64,000 bases of DNA from Enterobacter chuandaensis (GCF_003594915.1 NZ_QZCS01000002.1:186001-250000), one strand, 5' to 3'. Shown: positions 48,326 to 58,787, numbered from the stretch's first letter. The notes: generated from the sequence alone by a model not told the origin. A program made the numbers and translations.

Positions 48326-49447
48326 ATGCCTTTACCTGATTTTAAGTCCTCTGAACCTTTTACCCTCGGCATCGAACTCGAACTGCAGGTGGTTAATCCG
48401 CCGGGCTACGATCTGAGCCAGGACTCGTCCGCCCTCATCGCCGCCGTCAAAGACGAGATCAAAGGCGGCGAGGTTAAGCACGACATCACCGAAAGCATGC
48501 TCGAAATCGCCACCGGCGTGTGCCAGACCATCGACCAGGCGGCGGCGCAGTTCTCGGTGATGCAGCAGAGCATCCTGCGCGCAGCGGCGGAGCAGCATAT
48601 CCAGATCTGCGGCGGCGGAACGCACCCGTTCCAGAAGTGGCAGCGGCAGGAGGTGTGCGACGACGAGCGCTATAACGTCACGCTGGAGCGCTTTGGCTAC
48701 CTGATTTTGCAGGCGACGGTGTTCGGCCAGCACGTGCACGTCGGCTGCCGGACCGGGGATGACGCCATTTACCTGCTGCACGGCCTGTCGCGCTTCGTGC
48801 CGCACTTTATCGCCCTGGCGGCCGCCTCGCCGTACATGCAGGGCACCGACACAAAGTTCTCCTCGTCGCGGCTCAACATCTTCTCAGGGTTCCCGGATAA
48901 CGGCCAGATGCCGTGGGTTAACAGCTGGCAGGAGTTCGAGGGGCTGTTCCGCCGCCTGAGTTCAACCAGCATGATCGACAGCATTAAAGATCTGCACTGG
49001 GACATCCGCCCCAGCCCGCACTTCGGCACCGTGGAGGTGCGGGTGATGGATACGCCGCTGACGCTCGGCCACGCGATTAACATCGCCGGGCTTATTCAGG
49101 CGACGTCCCACTGGCTGCTGACCGCGCGGCCCTATAAGCATCAGGAAAAAGATTTTCTGCTCTACCGCTTTAACCGTTTTCAGGCGTGTCGCTACGGGCT
49201 GGAGGGGATCCTGACGGATGTGCACACCGGCGAGCACAAAACCGTGGCGGAAGACATTGCCTGGCTGCTGGAGCAGGTTGCGCCGTCGGCCGAGAAGCTC
49301 GGTGCGGCGAGCGCGATAAATGAAATTGCCCTGCTGTTAAAGCAGGGCAAGAGCGAGGCGCAGCGCATGCGGGAGTTTATTGCCGACGGTGGCTCGCTGA
49401 TTTCTCTGGTGCAGAAGCACTGCGAGCTGTGGGCGACGAGTCCGTAA
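48326..49447 (+). CDS. ybdK: Carboxylate-amine ligase YbdK (GCS2-like)
   Basis: The 373-residue protein matches E. coli YbdK (372) throughout: [59 protein letters not shown] and FGQHVHVGC. YbdK is a weak gamma-glutamylcysteine synthetase-like ligase of unknown physiological role. ATG 48326 follows GGAG and gives the homologue length; the 18-residue extension is unsupported. Its last 71 bases overlap the 3' end of the convergent RND pump gene. Confidence 0.94.
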   Translation: MPLPDFKSSEPFTLGIELELQVVNPPGYDLSQDSSALIAAVKDEIKGGEVKHDITESMLEIATGVCQTIDQAAAQFSVMQQSILRAAAEQHIQICGGGTHPFQKWQRQEVCDDERYNVTLERFGYLILQATVFGQHVHVGCRTGDDAIYLLHGLSRFVPHFIALAAASPYMQGTDTKFSSSRLNIFSGFPDNGQMPWVNSWQEFEGLFRRLSSTSMIDSIKDLHWDIRPSPHFGTVEVRVMDTPLTLGHAINIAGLIQATSHWLLTARPYKHQEKDFLLYRFNRFQACRYGLEGILTDVHTGEHKTVAEDIAWLLEQVAPSAEKLGAASAINEIALLLKQGKSEAQRMREFIADGGSLISLVQKHCELWATSP

Positions 49448-52400
49448 GGCCGTGGCCCCACTCGCGCAGGCGCTGGAACAGCACGAACAGCGCGGGGATA
49501 AACATAATCCCCACCACCGTCGCCACCAGCATGCCGCTGAACACCGTGGTGCCGATGATGCGGCGGCTCTGGGCACCCGCCCCGGTCGCCAGCATCATGG
49601 GCAATACGCCGATGATGAACGACACGGCGGTCATCATCACCGCGCGGAAGCGGCGCGATGCCCCTTCCCGCGCGGCATCGACAATCTCCATCCCGTCCAT
49701 CCGCCGCGCGCGGGCGAACTCCACGATAAGAATCGCGTTTTTCGCCGCTAACGCGATCAGCAAGACCAGGCCAATCTGCACGTACACGTCGTTGGCGTAG
49801 CCCGCCATCCATAGCCAGAGCAGCGCCCCGCCGATGGCGAACAGCACCGAAAGCATCACGCTCGCCGGGAGCGTCCAGCTCTCATACTGGGCGACGAGGA
49901 ACAACCACGCCATCACCACCGCCGCCAGCACGATCCATATCGCCTGATTGCCGGTCTGCTGCTCCTGATACGACATGCCGCTCCAGGCGTAGTCGTACCC
50001 GGCAGGCAGGCTCTGCGCCAGAATTTCGCCCATCGCCGCCATCGCGGTGCTGCTGCTTACCCCTTCCGCTGCCGAACCGCTTACCGATACCGACGGGAAC
50101 TGGTTGTACTGCTGAATAAATGGCGCGCCGACGGTCGGCGTGATGGTGACGAGGTTGCTCAGGCGCACCCGCTCGCCGCTGTTGCTGCGCACGAACAGCT
50201 CGCTGATTTGCTCCGCGCGCTCACGCCACTGCATTTCGTTCTGCATTACCACGTGGTAGACGCGGTTGTTGACGCTGAAATCCCCGGCGCGGGTGCCGCC
50301 GAAGGCGGTTTGCAGGCTGCTGAAGATACGCGACACCGGCACGTCGAGCCGGGCCGCACGCTCGCGGTCAACGGTTAACGTCAGCTGCGGCACGTTGCTG
50401 CTCCAGGTGGTGAACACGCGGCTCAGCTGCGGATGCTGGTTGGCTTTTGCCAGCACCTCACGCGTGACGCGCTCCAGCTCCGCCGGGCTCTGCCCCGCCT
50501 GCGCCTGAATGCGCAGGTCGAAGCCAGAGGCATTGCCCAGCCCCGGCAGCGTCGGCGGCGCGAAGGTCATGATGGTCGCTTCCGGCAGGGCCAGCAGCTG
50601 GCGCTGCAGGGTGCCCATCACTTCATCCAGCGGCGGGCGCTCGCTCCAGTCTTTCAGCATGATGGAGATAAACGCGCCGTTCGACGCGCTGGTGCCGTTG
50701 AGGATGTTAAACCCGGAGACCTGAATCACGTCTTCCACCGCCGGGTTTTTAGCGATCAGCTCGCGCGCGGTGTTCATCACCGCTTCGGTGCGCTCCAGCG
50801 AGGCCGCCTCCGGCAGCTGGACGCTGGCGAAGAAGTAGCCCTGGTCTTCCTGGGGCAGGAAGCCTTTCGGCATCGACATAAAGCTGAACGCCACCACGAC
50901 CGCCGCGCCCGCGGTGGCCAGCAGCGCCAGCCACGGACGCAGGTTTAATACGTTCACGATGCGGGTGTAGAAACCGCGCGTGGCGTCCAGCCCACGGTTA
51001 AAGGCGCGATAGACTGCTGCAGGTTTCTCCGGGCGCGGGCGCAGCAGCATCGCACACAGCGCGGGCGTCAGGGTCAGCGCCACCAGGCTTGAGAGCGTGA
51101 CGGCGGTGGAGAGCGTCACCGCGAACTGGCGGTACAGCTCGCCGACAATCCCCGGCAGGAGCGCCACCGGCACAAACACTGCCAGCAGCACCAGCGTCGT
51201 CGCGATGACCGGCCCGGCAATCTGGCGTAGCGCCAGCGCGGTCGCCGCCGTGCGGCTCTGCCCTTCCGCGATCAGCGTTTCGACGCTCTCCACCACCACG
51301 ATGGCGTCATCCACCACCATGGTCAGCGCCAGAATAATGGCGAACAGGCTCAGCGTGTTGGCGGAGTAGCCGAGCGCGTAGAGCACCGCAAAGGTGCCCA
51401 CCAGCGATACCGGAATGGCGAGGGCGACAATCAGCGTCGCGCGCCAGCTTTGCAGGAACAGGGATACCACGACTACAACGGCCAGCATGGTCAGCGCCAG
51501 CGAGACGCCAATCTCTTTGATGGTGGCGGCAACGAACGAAGTGGTGTCGAATTTAACTTCATAGACCAGGTCGTCCGGGAAGCGCGTCGAGAGGCGATCC
51601 AGCTCCGCGCGCACCGCGTCGGCCACGCGCAGGGCGTTAGCGGACGGCGTAGGATAGATGCCGAGGTAGGCGGAGTCATGCCCGTTCAGCTGTGCGCCGG
51701 AGCTGTAGCTGCGCGAGCCAAGCTCGATGGTGGCGACATCCTTCAGGCGCACCAGCTGACCCATCTCGCCCGCACGGATGATGATGTCGGCAAAGTCTTC
51801 GGCCTGGCTTAAGCGCCCCAGCCCGTTGATGGTCAGGGTCTGCTGCTGGCCGTTAAACACCGGCGGCGTGCCGACCTGGCCTGCCGCCCCCTGCACGTTC
51901 TGCTCGCGCAGCGCCTGCGCCACGTCGTCGGTGGTGACGTTCAGGGCGTTCATGCGGTCCGGACGCAGCCAGATGCGCATGCTGTAGTCGCGCGCGCCAA
52001 ACATCTGCACCTGCCCGACGCCCGGCAGGCGTGACAGCGCCTCACGCACCTGGGTACTGGCGTAGTTGCTGACGAACAGCGGCGTATGGGTGTTGTTCGG
52101 TGAGTAAAGACTTACCCCCATCATCAGGTTGGTGGCGCGCTTGCGCACCTGCACGCCGTTTTGCTGAGCCTCGGTTGGCAGCTGCGCCAGAGCCTGCGAC
52201 ACGCGGTTCTGCACGTCGATGGCGGCGAGGTCCGGGTCGGTGCCCGCCGCAAAGGTAATGTTCAGGCTGTAGCTGCCTTCGTCCGAACTCGTGGACTCCA
52301 TATAGAGCATGTGATCCACACCGTTCAGCTGGGTTTCCAGTGGCGTGGCGATGGCCTCCGCCACGTCAGACGAGCTGGCGCCCGGCCAGCTGGCAGACAC

Positions 52401-52532
52401 GTTTACCACCGGCGGCGTGATCTGCGGGTACTGCTCCACCGGGATAATCCTCAGCGCGATGGCCCCCAGCAGGGTAATGACTAGCGCAATCACCATCGCG
52501 AAACGCGGGCGTTTGATGAAAAACGTCAGCAT
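49377..52532 (-). CDS. RND multidrug efflux transporter, AcrB-type (HAE1 family)
   Basis: This 1051-residue inner-membrane pump has the standard architecture: TM1 at residues 9-28, a first periplasmic loop, a TM bundle with [18 protein letters not shown] (the TM4 acidic proton-relay residues) near residue 400, a second periplasmic loop and [19 protein letters not shown] near residue 935 (TM10 lysine). It would pair with the adaptor 10 bases upstream and an unlinked TolC-like channel. It is not close to AcrB, OqxB or AcrD as I recall them. The C-terminal tail [24 protein letters not shown] is coded within the antisense of ybdK. Confidence 0.9.
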   Translation of the reverse strand: MLTFFIKRPRFAMVIALVITLLGAIALRIIPVEQYPQITPPVVNVSASWPGASSSDVAEAIATPLETQLNGVDHMLYMESTSSDEGSYSLNITFAAGTDPDLAAIDVQNRVSQALAQLPTEAQQNGVQVRKRATNLMMGVSLYSPNNTHTPLFVSNYASTQVREALSRLPGVGQVQMFGARDYSMRIWLRPDRMNALNVTTDDVAQALREQNVQGAAGQVGTPPVFNGQQQTLTINGLGRLSQAEDFADIIIRAGEMGQLVRLKDVATIELGSRSYSSGAQLNGHDSAYLGIYPTPSANALRVADAVRAELDRLSTRFPDDLVYEVKFDTTSFVAATIKEIGVSLALTMLAVVVVVSLFLQSWRATLIVALAIPVSLVGTFAVLYALGYSANTLSLFAIILALTMVVDDAIVVVESVETLIAEGQSRTAATALALRQIAGPVIATTLVLLAVFVPVALLPGIVGELYRQFAVTLSTAVTLSSLVALTLTPALCAMLLRPRPEKPAAVYRAFNRGLDATRGFYTRIVNVLNLRPWLALLATAGAAVVVAFSFMSMPKGFLPQEDQGYFFASVQLPEAASLERTEAVMNTARELIAKNPAVEDVIQVSGFNILNGTSASNGAFISIMLKDWSERPPLDEVMGTLQRQLLALPEATIMTFAPPTLPGLGNASGFDLRIQAQAGQSPAELERVTREVLAKANQHPQLSRVFTTWSSNVPQLTLTVDRERAARLDVPVSRIFSSLQTAFGGTRAGDFSVNNRVYHVVMQNEMQWRERAEQISELFVRSNSGERVRLSNLVTITPTVGAPFIQQYNQFPSVSVSGSAAEGVSSSTAMAAMGEILAQSLPAGYDYAWSGMSYQEQQTGNQAIWIVLAAVVMAWLFLVAQYESWTLPASVMLSVLFAIGGALLWLWMAGYANDVYVQIGLVLLIALAAKNAILIVEFARARRMDGMEIVDAAREGASRRFRAVMMTAVSFIIGVLPMMLATGAGAQSRRIIGTTVFSGMLVATVVGIMFIPALFVLFQRLREWGHGLTDSSPTARSASAPEKSASHRRQ

Positions 52533-52541
52533 GATGGCTCC

Positions 52542-53603
52542 TTAATTGAGTATCTGGACGGCAGCGCCGGGCTGCACGCGCTGCGCGCCGTCAGTAATCG
52601 CTCGCTCACCGGGCTTCACGCCTGAGGCAATCTCGAACCGCTGGCCGATCTGCCCGGTGACCTGCAGCGGACGCCTTTCGGCCTTGCCGTCGGCGTTAAC
52701 CACCCAGGCGAAGAACCCGGCGCCGTTCTGCTGGACCGCGGTGGCGGGTAGGGTCAGCACCGGCTGCTCGCTGGCCGGGCGCAAATACACGTTTACGTTG
52801 CCGCCGGGCAGGAGCTGATGACGCGGGTTGGCAAACTCGGCGCGCAGCATCACGCTGGCGGTCTGCGGATCGATGCGGTTGTCCACGGACGTCAGCTCGC
52901 CGCTGACGTGCTGGCCGTTGCTGTCAATGAATGCCTGCCAGGCCTGCTTCATGGCACTGATATCCGCATGCTGTCCGGCTTTGGTGGCAAATGCGCCCTC
53001 TTCCAGCGCAAAGGCGATGCGAATGGGATCGAGCTGCACGACCTCCACCAGCACGCCGCTGGCAGGATTCACCAGGCTGCCGACGTGGAACTGGCTGTGC
53101 CCCACGCGGCCGTCAATCGGCGAGGTGATGCGGGTGTAGTTCAGCGTGACGCTGCGGGTATCGAGCCGGGCTTTCGCCTGCTCCAGTGCGGCGCTCGCCA
53201 CGTCCCGCTGCATGCGGGCGTTATCCACGTCGTGACGGCTGATGGCGTTGCTGCTGCCCAGACTTTCAAAGCGGGAAAGCTGCTGCTGCGCCTGACGCAG
53301 CGTGGCTTCGGCGCTTCTCACTTCGGCCTGCGCCAGGCGCAGGGCGGCGCGCGGCTCGGCGTCGTCCAGCTCGAACAGCACGTCGCCTTTTTTCACGTAC
53401 TGCCCGTCGCGGAAGTGGATTTGAGTGATCACGCCTTCCGTACGCGCGCGCAGCTCAACGGTGTGGATAGCTTCGACGCGGCCCGGGATCTGGCGCTCGG
53501 CGGCATGGACGGTCTGCTCCACGGCGGCGACGCGAACGGGAATGGCGGCGAATGCGGATTGCAGCGTGCAGGCGAGGAGTGCGAACAGGAGCGGGAGTTT
53601 CAT
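52542..53603 (-). CDS. Periplasmic adaptor (membrane fusion) protein of the RND pump
   Basis: The 353-residue product has a cleavable signal peptide (LLFALLACTLQSAFAAIP) with no lipobox, unlike AcrA. The lipoyl half-motifs HTVELRARTEGVITQIHFRDGQYVKKGDVLFELDD and SPIDGRVGHSQFHVGSLVN flank a helical hairpin (residues 90-150) that should contact the outer-membrane channel. The beta-barrel and membrane-proximal parts follow (LTLPATAVQQNGAG). It precedes the RND gene by nine bases, so they form one operon. No regulator gene lies beside it. Confidence 0.9.
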   Translation of the reverse strand: MKLPLLFALLACTLQSAFAAIPVRVAAVEQTVHAAERQIPGRVEAIHTVELRARTEGVITQIHFRDGQYVKKGDVLFELDDAEPRAALRLAQAEVRSAEATLRQAQQQLSRFESLGSSNAISRHDVDNARMQRDVASAALEQAKARLDTRSVTLNYTRITSPIDGRVGHSQFHVGSLVNPASGVLVEVVQLDPIRIAFALEEGAFATKAGQHADISAMKQAWQAFIDSNGQHVSGELTSVDNRIDPQTASVMLRAEFANPRHQLLPGGNVNVYLRPASEQPVLTLPATAVQQNGAGFFAWVVNADGKAERRPLQVTGQIGQRFEIASGVKPGERAITDGAQRVQPGAAVQILN

Positions 53604-53623
53604 TACGAAGTACCTCAGTGTTT

Positions 53624-53668
53624 TCCCCTCACCCTAACCCTCTCCCCAAAGGGGAGAGGGGTGTGGGG
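53624..53668. repeat. CCCTCTCC-family hairpin repeat upstream of the efflux adaptor gene
   Basis: CCCCTCACCCTAACCCTCTCC is followed by CCAAAGGGGAGAGGGGTGTGGGG. CCCTCTCCCC pairs with GGGGAGAGGG around AAA. It lies between the adaptor start and the P-type ATPase stop, both on the minus strand, and may terminate the ATPase transcript. Confidence 0.75.
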
Positions 53669-53674
53669 TCTTTG

Positions 53675-56383
53675 TTATGCAGCCTTACGGAACCTGCGGG
53701 TCAGTCGCTTCTCGATTTCGACGACGAAGAACATCACGCCCGCCACCGCCAGAGTCACAAACCAGTAGCGCAGCGGTAGCGCTTCGGTACCGAACAGCAT
53801 CTGCATAAACGGCAGGTAGATAATCGCCGCCTGGAGCAGGAACAGCACGCCCGTCACCAGCCAGATCCCTTTGTTCGCCAGCAGGCCGCGGTTCAGGGAG
53901 AACCCTTCGGTGTTGCGGCAGTTAATCATATACACCCACTGGGCGCAGACCAGCATCTGCAGCAGCACGGTGCGGATGAACTCCGCGCTGTGGCCGCGCG
54001 GGGCCAGCCAGGCTTCCAGCGCAAAGGCGGCGATGGCAATCATGGTGCCGACGAAGGCCACGCGCCACACGGCGTAGGCGTCCATCACGTGCTGCCCGGT
54101 CTGGCGCGGCGGACGGCGCATGATGTTGTGCTCTGCAGCCTCAAAGGCCAGACCGAAGGAGAGCGTGGCGGAGGTGGCCATGTTCATCCACAGAATCAGC
54201 ACTGGCGTCAGCGGAATAATGTTCCCCGCCAGCAGCGCAATCACAATCAGCAGACCCTGCGCCAGGTTGGTCGGCATGATAAACAGAATGGTCTTCTTCA
54301 GGTTGTCGTAAACGCGACGCCCCTCTTTCACCGCGCTGGCGATGGTGGCGAAGTTATCGTCCGTCAGAACCATGTCCGCCGCCTCTTTGGTCACCTCCGT
54401 CCCTTTGATGCCCATCGCGATGCCCACGTCCGCCTGACGCAGCGCCGGGGCGTCGTTCACGCCGTCACCGGTCATGCCGACGATTTCGCCTTTGTCCTGC
54501 AGCGCTTTCACCAGGCGCAGCTTATGCTCCGGGCTGGTACGGGCGAAGATGTCATACTTCACCGCCGCTTCCGCCAGCGCGGCGTCGTCCATTTTCTCCA
54601 GCTCGTAGCCGGTGACCGCCTGCTCGCTGTTGGTGATCCCCAGCATCTGGCCGATGCTCATCGCCGTCTGCGGGTGATCCCCGGTGATCATCTTCACGCG
54701 GATCCCCGCCTGCTGGCAGGCGTTAATCGCATCAATCGCTTCCGGACGCGGCGGATCCATCATCCCGGCGATGCCGAGGAAGATCAGGCCGTGGCTCAGG
54801 TCATCGTGGGTCAGTTCCTGCTCGCCGTTAGCCGGCTTAAACGCCGCGGCGACCATGCGCAGCCCCTGACGCGCATAGCGCTCCATCTCGCTTTCCCAGT
54901 TCGCGCGGTTGAAGGCTTCCGCGCCGTTGCGGGTCTGCTGCTGAGCGCAGAGGGCGAATATCACATCCGGCGCGCCGGTGATCAGGATCTGCTCCTCACC
55001 GCCAATCTGGTAGTGGGTGCTCATGTACTTATACTGCGAGTCGAACGGGATCTTGTTGATAAGCGTGGTCATGACAGGCTCGAGGCTGGCCTTCGCCGCC
55101 AGCACCTTCAGCGCCCCCTCGGTCGGCCCGCCGGTGATGCCCCACAGGCCGCGCTCGTCCTGAATCAGCTGGCTGTCGTTACACAGGTCGATGGTGCGCA
55201 GGTACTGCTCCAGCACGGTGCCCGGCTGGATCTGCACCGGCTCGTCGCTGCCTTCCAGGTAGATGTTGCCCACCGGCTCGTAGCTGTTGCCGTCCACGCG
55301 GTAGCAGGCGTCGGCGGTGATGATGGCTTTTACCGTCATCTCGTTCATGGTCAGGGTGCCGGTTTTATCCGAGCACACCACGGTCATCGCGCCCAGGGTT
55401 TCAACCGTCGGCAGCTTGCGGATAATCGCCCGCTTGCGCGCCATCGCCTGTACGCCCAGAGAGAGGATGATGGAAATAATCGCCGGCAGACCTTCCGGTA
55501 CGGAGGCCACCGCCAGGCTGATCAGAGAGAGCAGCAGTTCGCCCATTGGGATCTCGCGGAACACCAGGCTGAAGACGAACAACGCGGCCATCATCGCCAG
55601 AATAATGGCGAAGATCGCTTTACCCAGCTTGTCCATCTGCACCAGCAGCGGCGTGCGGTGCTTTTCGATACCCGCCATCATCTGGTTGATGTGGCCGAGT
55701 TCCGTATCTTTACCGGTCGCCGTGACCACGCCGACGCCGCCGCCCGCGCTCACGGTCGTTCCGGAGAAGACCATATTGGTGCGGTCGCCCAGCGGTAATT
55801 CACCGCTCAGCGGATTCGTGTGTTTATCCACCACGGTGGATTCACCGGTCAGAATCGCCTCTTCCACGCGTAAATTATGCGCTTCAATTAAACGCATATC
55901 CGCCGGAATACGATCCCCCGCACGTAATACAATAATATCGCCCGGGACTATTTCAGTCGTCGGTATAGTTTCATGGTTGCCGTTACGAATAACACGCGCC
56001 TCGCTGGAGAGCATATTGCGAATACTCTTCAGAGATTTTTCCGCGTTGCTTTCCTGAATATGGCCAATTAAGGCGTTGATTACCGCCACGCCCAAAATAA
56101 CCAGCGTATCGACCCAGTGGCCCATTACCGCCGTTAATACCGCGGCGGCCAGCAGGACATAAATCAGGACATCGTTAAAGTGGGCAAGAAAACGCAGCCA
56201 GCCCGGCTTGCCTTTTTTCTCCGGTAACGCGTTCGGGCCCTGTTTCTGCAGACGCGCCTGCGCTTCTGTACGGTCCAGACCGCTGGCCTGGCTCTGCACG
56301 TGGGTAAGCACCTGCTCTGCAGTCTGCTGGTATGCCAGCCCGCCGGAAGGCGGCACGTTCGAGGACAATTTTTTTTCGGTCAT
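53675..56383 (-). CDS. Ca2+-type (P2) cation-transporting P-type ATPase
   Basis: The 902-residue pump has a cation-ATPase N-terminal domain, actuator loop LTGES (178-182), M4 motif SVPEGLPAI (294-302), phosphorylation motif SDKTGTLT (338-345, D339) and hinge MTGDGVNDAPALRQADVGIAMG. These place it in the type II group with SERCA/PMR1 and bacterial CtpF-like pumps. The M6 segment reads LWMNMATSATLSFGLAFEA: the asparagine is kept, but the aspartate usual in Ca2+-ATPases (NLVTDG) is missing, so the ion may differ. AAGGA precedes ATG 56383. It stands alone between two repeats, and its physiological ion is unknown. Confidence 0.88.
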   Translation of the reverse strand: MTEKKLSSNVPPSGGLAYQQTAEQVLTHVQSQASGLDRTEAQARLQKQGPNALPEKKGKPGWLRFLAHFNDVLIYVLLAAAVLTAVMGHWVDTLVILGVAVINALIGHIQESNAEKSLKSIRNMLSSEARVIRNGNHETIPTTEIVPGDIIVLRAGDRIPADMRLIEAHNLRVEEAILTGESTVVDKHTNPLSGELPLGDRTNMVFSGTTVSAGGGVGVVTATGKDTELGHINQMMAGIEKHRTPLLVQMDKLGKAIFAIILAMMAALFVFSLVFREIPMGELLLSLISLAVASVPEGLPAIISIILSLGVQAMARKRAIIRKLPTVETLGAMTVVCSDKTGTLTMNEMTVKAIITADACYRVDGNSYEPVGNIYLEGSDEPVQIQPGTVLEQYLRTIDLCNDSQLIQDERGLWGITGGPTEGALKVLAAKASLEPVMTTLINKIPFDSQYKYMSTHYQIGGEEQILITGAPDVIFALCAQQQTRNGAEAFNRANWESEMERYARQGLRMVAAAFKPANGEQELTHDDLSHGLIFLGIAGMMDPPRPEAIDAINACQQAGIRVKMITGDHPQTAMSIGQMLGITNSEQAVTGYELEKMDDAALAEAAVKYDIFARTSPEHKLRLVKALQDKGEIVGMTGDGVNDAPALRQADVGIAMGIKGTEVTKEAADMVLTDDNFATIASAVKEGRRVYDNLKKTILFIMPTNLAQGLLIVIALLAGNIIPLTPVLILWMNMATSATLSFGLAFEAAEHNIMRRPPRQTGQHVMDAYAVWRVAFVGTMIAIAAFALEAWLAPRGHSAEFIRTVLLQMLVCAQWVYMINCRNTEGFSLNRGLLANKGIWLVTGVLFLLQAAIIYLPFMQMLFGTEALPLRYWFVTLAVAGVMFFVVEIEKRLTRRFRKAA

Positions 56384-56580
56384 CGTATTTTTCCTTCAAT
56401 ATCCGGTGAACAGAAGCCTGAAATCCTTTCTGGCTTAAATAAATTGATTTTAATGTCTTGCGGTTAAAATTGATCTACCGCAATATATTTACTGCTGGGT
56501 TATTCAGAATTGATTAAAATTATTTCGACGCGCTGATTTTTACAAAATATTTCTAAACCAACGCTAAACGAGGGGGAACC

Positions 56581-56691
56581 ATGTTTGGTATTTATCGCGG
56601 ACGACGCCTGGCGTTATACATTGTCGCAGCCATTGTTATTGCGACGTTAATTGGATACAGCACATATATGTTTGTAAAATTATTTTCGTGA
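56581..56691 (+). CDS. 36-residue single-pass membrane protein
   Basis: An ATG at 56581 behind a strong GAGGGGGA site opens a 36-codon frame ending TGA at 56689. The product begins MFGIYRGRRLALYIVAAIV and ends TYMFVKLFS. The N-terminus is basic (RGRR) and residues 11-30 are strongly hydrophobic, so one transmembrane helix with the N-terminus inside is expected. I do not recognise it among named small membrane proteins. It lies 197 bases from the divergent P-type ATPase, and small membrane proteins often modulate such pumps, but a link is only suggested. The strong ribosome binding site is the main evidence that it is real. Confidence 0.6.
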   Translation: MFGIYRGRRLALYIVAAIVIATLIGYSTYMFVKLFS

Positions 56692-56861
56692 TAAAGACGT
56701 TTATTTACATAACGCGATATTAATATGAATGTCGGGTCGTGTTTTGTTATTTATTCGCAAAATAATACCTGCGTTTTATTCAATTACGCCTGAGTGGCTG
56801 ATATTGCTTTACGTTACAGGATGCCGGACAATGACATTTTTAACTGACGATTAACATTACG

Positions 56862-57110
56862 ATGAAACACCCGTTAGAATCGCTGCTGACTGCGGGGGGC
56901 ATTTTATTGATGGCCCTGATCTCTTGCTTACTGCTGCCCGCGCCGTCGCTGGGTCTGGTGCTGGCGCAGAAGCTGGTTCAGACCTTTCATATGGTCGATC
57001 TCAACCAGCTCTACACCATTTTGTTCTGCGTGTGGTTTTTACTGCTCGGCGCCATCGAATTCTTCATCCTGCGTTTCGTCTGGCGCCGCTGGTTTTCACT
57101 GGCGTCGTAG
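56862..57110 (+). CDS. ybdJ: YbdJ family (DUF1158) small inner-membrane protein
   Basis: The 82-residue protein is nearly the same as remembered E. coli YbdJ, with the same length. It starts MKHPLESLLTAGGILLMALISC and ends RFVWRRWFSLAS. Two hydrophobic segments (about residues 10-32 and 50-72) predict a helical hairpin in the inner membrane. Function is unknown. In E. coli it lies next to ybdK, so the region has been rearranged here by insertion of the efflux and ATPase genes. Its 3' end overlaps the convergent esterase gene by 15 bases. Confidence 0.9.
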   Translation: MKHPLESLLTAGGILLMALISCLLLPAPSLGLVLAQKLVQTFHMVDLNQLYTILFCVWFLLLGAIEFFILRFVWRRWFSLAS

Positions 57111-58664
57111 GCCGGTAAAGTCGCGCATGCCGTGGATCAGCGCTTCACACCAGGCCGCATAGTCGTGGCCGCTGGATGAGGGATGGAAGCTGACGCGGTA
57201 CCCTTTCTCGCGCAATACCCGCTCGAAATCCTGCGTGGTGCGATAGATCCCCCCGCCCGGCCCCGTGGTTTCAAACTTTCCGGCCTGCAGCCAGAAGCGG
57301 ACCGGATACGGCGGCGACTGCTGGTACTGGCGCGTCAGCCAGCCGGGCGCTTCGCCTTTCGGTGCCCACCAGTACGATCCAGAAAGACTCAGCACGTTGC
57401 CAAACAGGCGCGGGTAGCGCAGCGCCACCCATGAGGAGGCAATGCCGCCGTAGCTCGATCCCGCCAGCACCGTTTTCTGCCGCTGCACCGCGATGCCCTG
57501 CCCGCGTAACCACGGCAGCAGCTCGTGCGCCATAAAGTCGGCGAAATCCGGGTTCGGCGGCAGCTCGTTGCCGCGACGGGCGTGATCGAGGCTGTCGATA
57601 AACACCACGTTGACGGGCGGGAGATGGTGGCGGCCTATCAGGCCATCCAGCACGTTGGCAAAATGGTACTCGTCCTGATAAACCTGCCCGTCGAAAAGGA
57701 TAAGCGTCCAGCGCGCAGGCTGCGTGCCACGCGGTTTGTAGATCGTCACCTCGCGGGAATTACCGAGGATTTTACTGGCGATGCTCTGGCGGCTTAACGA
57801 TCCGTGGCGCAGCGGCTGGGCCGTGGCCTGCACGGAGCAATAGCGTGCCGGGCTGAGATCGAGCAGCGAATAGCGGTTCCAGCGATCCGCCTTCTGTTGA
57901 CCAAAGGTGTTCGGGTTAAGCGGATCGGCCTGGGCGCTTACCAGAATCGCGCGGCGTTGGTCGCGTGAGGTCCCCTCAACGATCGGCACATCGGGCGCGA
58001 GCTTGTACTGCATCACCGTGTCGGCGGGCACCACGTAGCTGCGAAACCAGACGTCGCTGTTGCCAAGGCGAAACAGCGGATCGTGATCCCCCGCCGGGGA
58101 GCCGAGAATAAAGACGTTATCCCGGGCGCCGCGCCACAGGAAGGTGACGCGCTTATGTTCTGCGTCTACCGGCTCCACCATCGGCGTTCCTTGCTGAATC
58201 TGTGCCTGCCAGAAGGCCTCGGTACTGCCACCGGCAACCACCGTTTTTGCCAGCATCTGAAGCGTCGGGCTTTCAGGCGTCAGCATCTGTACGCGCGGCA
58301 AAGCGGAAGTTTCTTTCATCCGCCACCGAAAGCGCCAAGGCTTACCCGCTTCACCGCGCAGCATCAGAGAGGTACCCTGCTTCACCGGCAGGGCAAACAG
58401 CAGCGTGTGTTCGCCATCCGCTGGCCCGCTTTCGATCAGCGTGCGGATGTTTTGGTTTTGCCCGTCCAGCAGACGCGCGTCCGTCACGCCGTTGAGCGTG
58501 GCGGAAACATAATTTTCACCCAGTTCAGGGAGTAAAAAGCAGACTTCACCGCTGGCATCAAATTTTCCCTGAATGTCTCCCCGCAGGGAGGACTGCTCGC
58601 ATACTGCCGCCACGGCGGGCAGCGCCCCCATCCCTACCAGCAACCCACTCCATACCCTCTTCAT
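57096..58664 (-). CDS. Periplasmic Fes-like siderophore esterase
   Basis: The 522-residue protein has a signal peptide (MKRVWSGLLVGMGALPAVAAV) and then the domain order of Fes: an N-terminal domain with VTFLWRGARDNVFILGSPAGD, and a C-terminal esterase-D domain with nucleophile motif LAGSSYGGIASSWVAL (serine near 404) and histidine in SSGHDYAAWCEALIHG, which parallels GGHDALCWRGGL of Fes. Unlike cytoplasmic Fes it should act in the periplasm, as PfeE of Pseudomonas and IroE do, on ferric catecholate trilactones. It is divergent from a TonB-dependent receptor over a Fur-box-like palindrome. ATG 58664 is used so that the signal peptide is at the N-terminus; its ribosome binding site is weak. Confidence 0.82.
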   Translation of the reverse strand: MKRVWSGLLVGMGALPAVAAVCEQSSLRGDIQGKFDASGEVCFLLPELGENYVSATLNGVTDARLLDGQNQNIRTLIESGPADGEHTLLFALPVKQGTSLMLRGEAGKPWRFRWRMKETSALPRVQMLTPESPTLQMLAKTVVAGGSTEAFWQAQIQQGTPMVEPVDAEHKRVTFLWRGARDNVFILGSPAGDHDPLFRLGNSDVWFRSYVVPADTVMQYKLAPDVPIVEGTSRDQRRAILVSAQADPLNPNTFGQQKADRWNRYSLLDLSPARYCSVQATAQPLRHGSLSRQSIASKILGNSREVTIYKPRGTQPARWTLILFDGQVYQDEYHFANVLDGLIGRHHLPPVNVVFIDSLDHARRGNELPPNPDFADFMAHELLPWLRGQGIAVQRQKTVLAGSSYGGIASSWVALRYPRLFGNVLSLSGSYWWAPKGEAPGWLTRQYQQSPPYPVRFWLQAGKFETTGPGGGIYRTTQDFERVLREKGYRVSFHPSSSGHDYAAWCEALIHGMRDFTGLRRQ

Positions 58665-58704
58665 TACCGCTTGTTCCCAGACGAAATTTGTTACCAACGC
58701 TAAT

Positions 58705-58723
58705 GCAAATGGTAATAATTTGC
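58705..58723. promoter_or_regulatory. Fur-box-like palindrome between the esterase and the receptor
   Basis: GCAAATGGTAATAATTTGC has 6-bp outer arms GCAAAT/ATTTGC and matches the Fur consensus at about 13 of 19 positions. It lies 41 bases from the esterase start and 65 from the receptor start, so it could repress both. Confidence 0.6.
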
Positions 58724-58787
58724 AATATCATCTAGCGCGTTTTACCGGTGTTTTTATGGCGATAGCAACCAAGGATGTGTATAAAAC

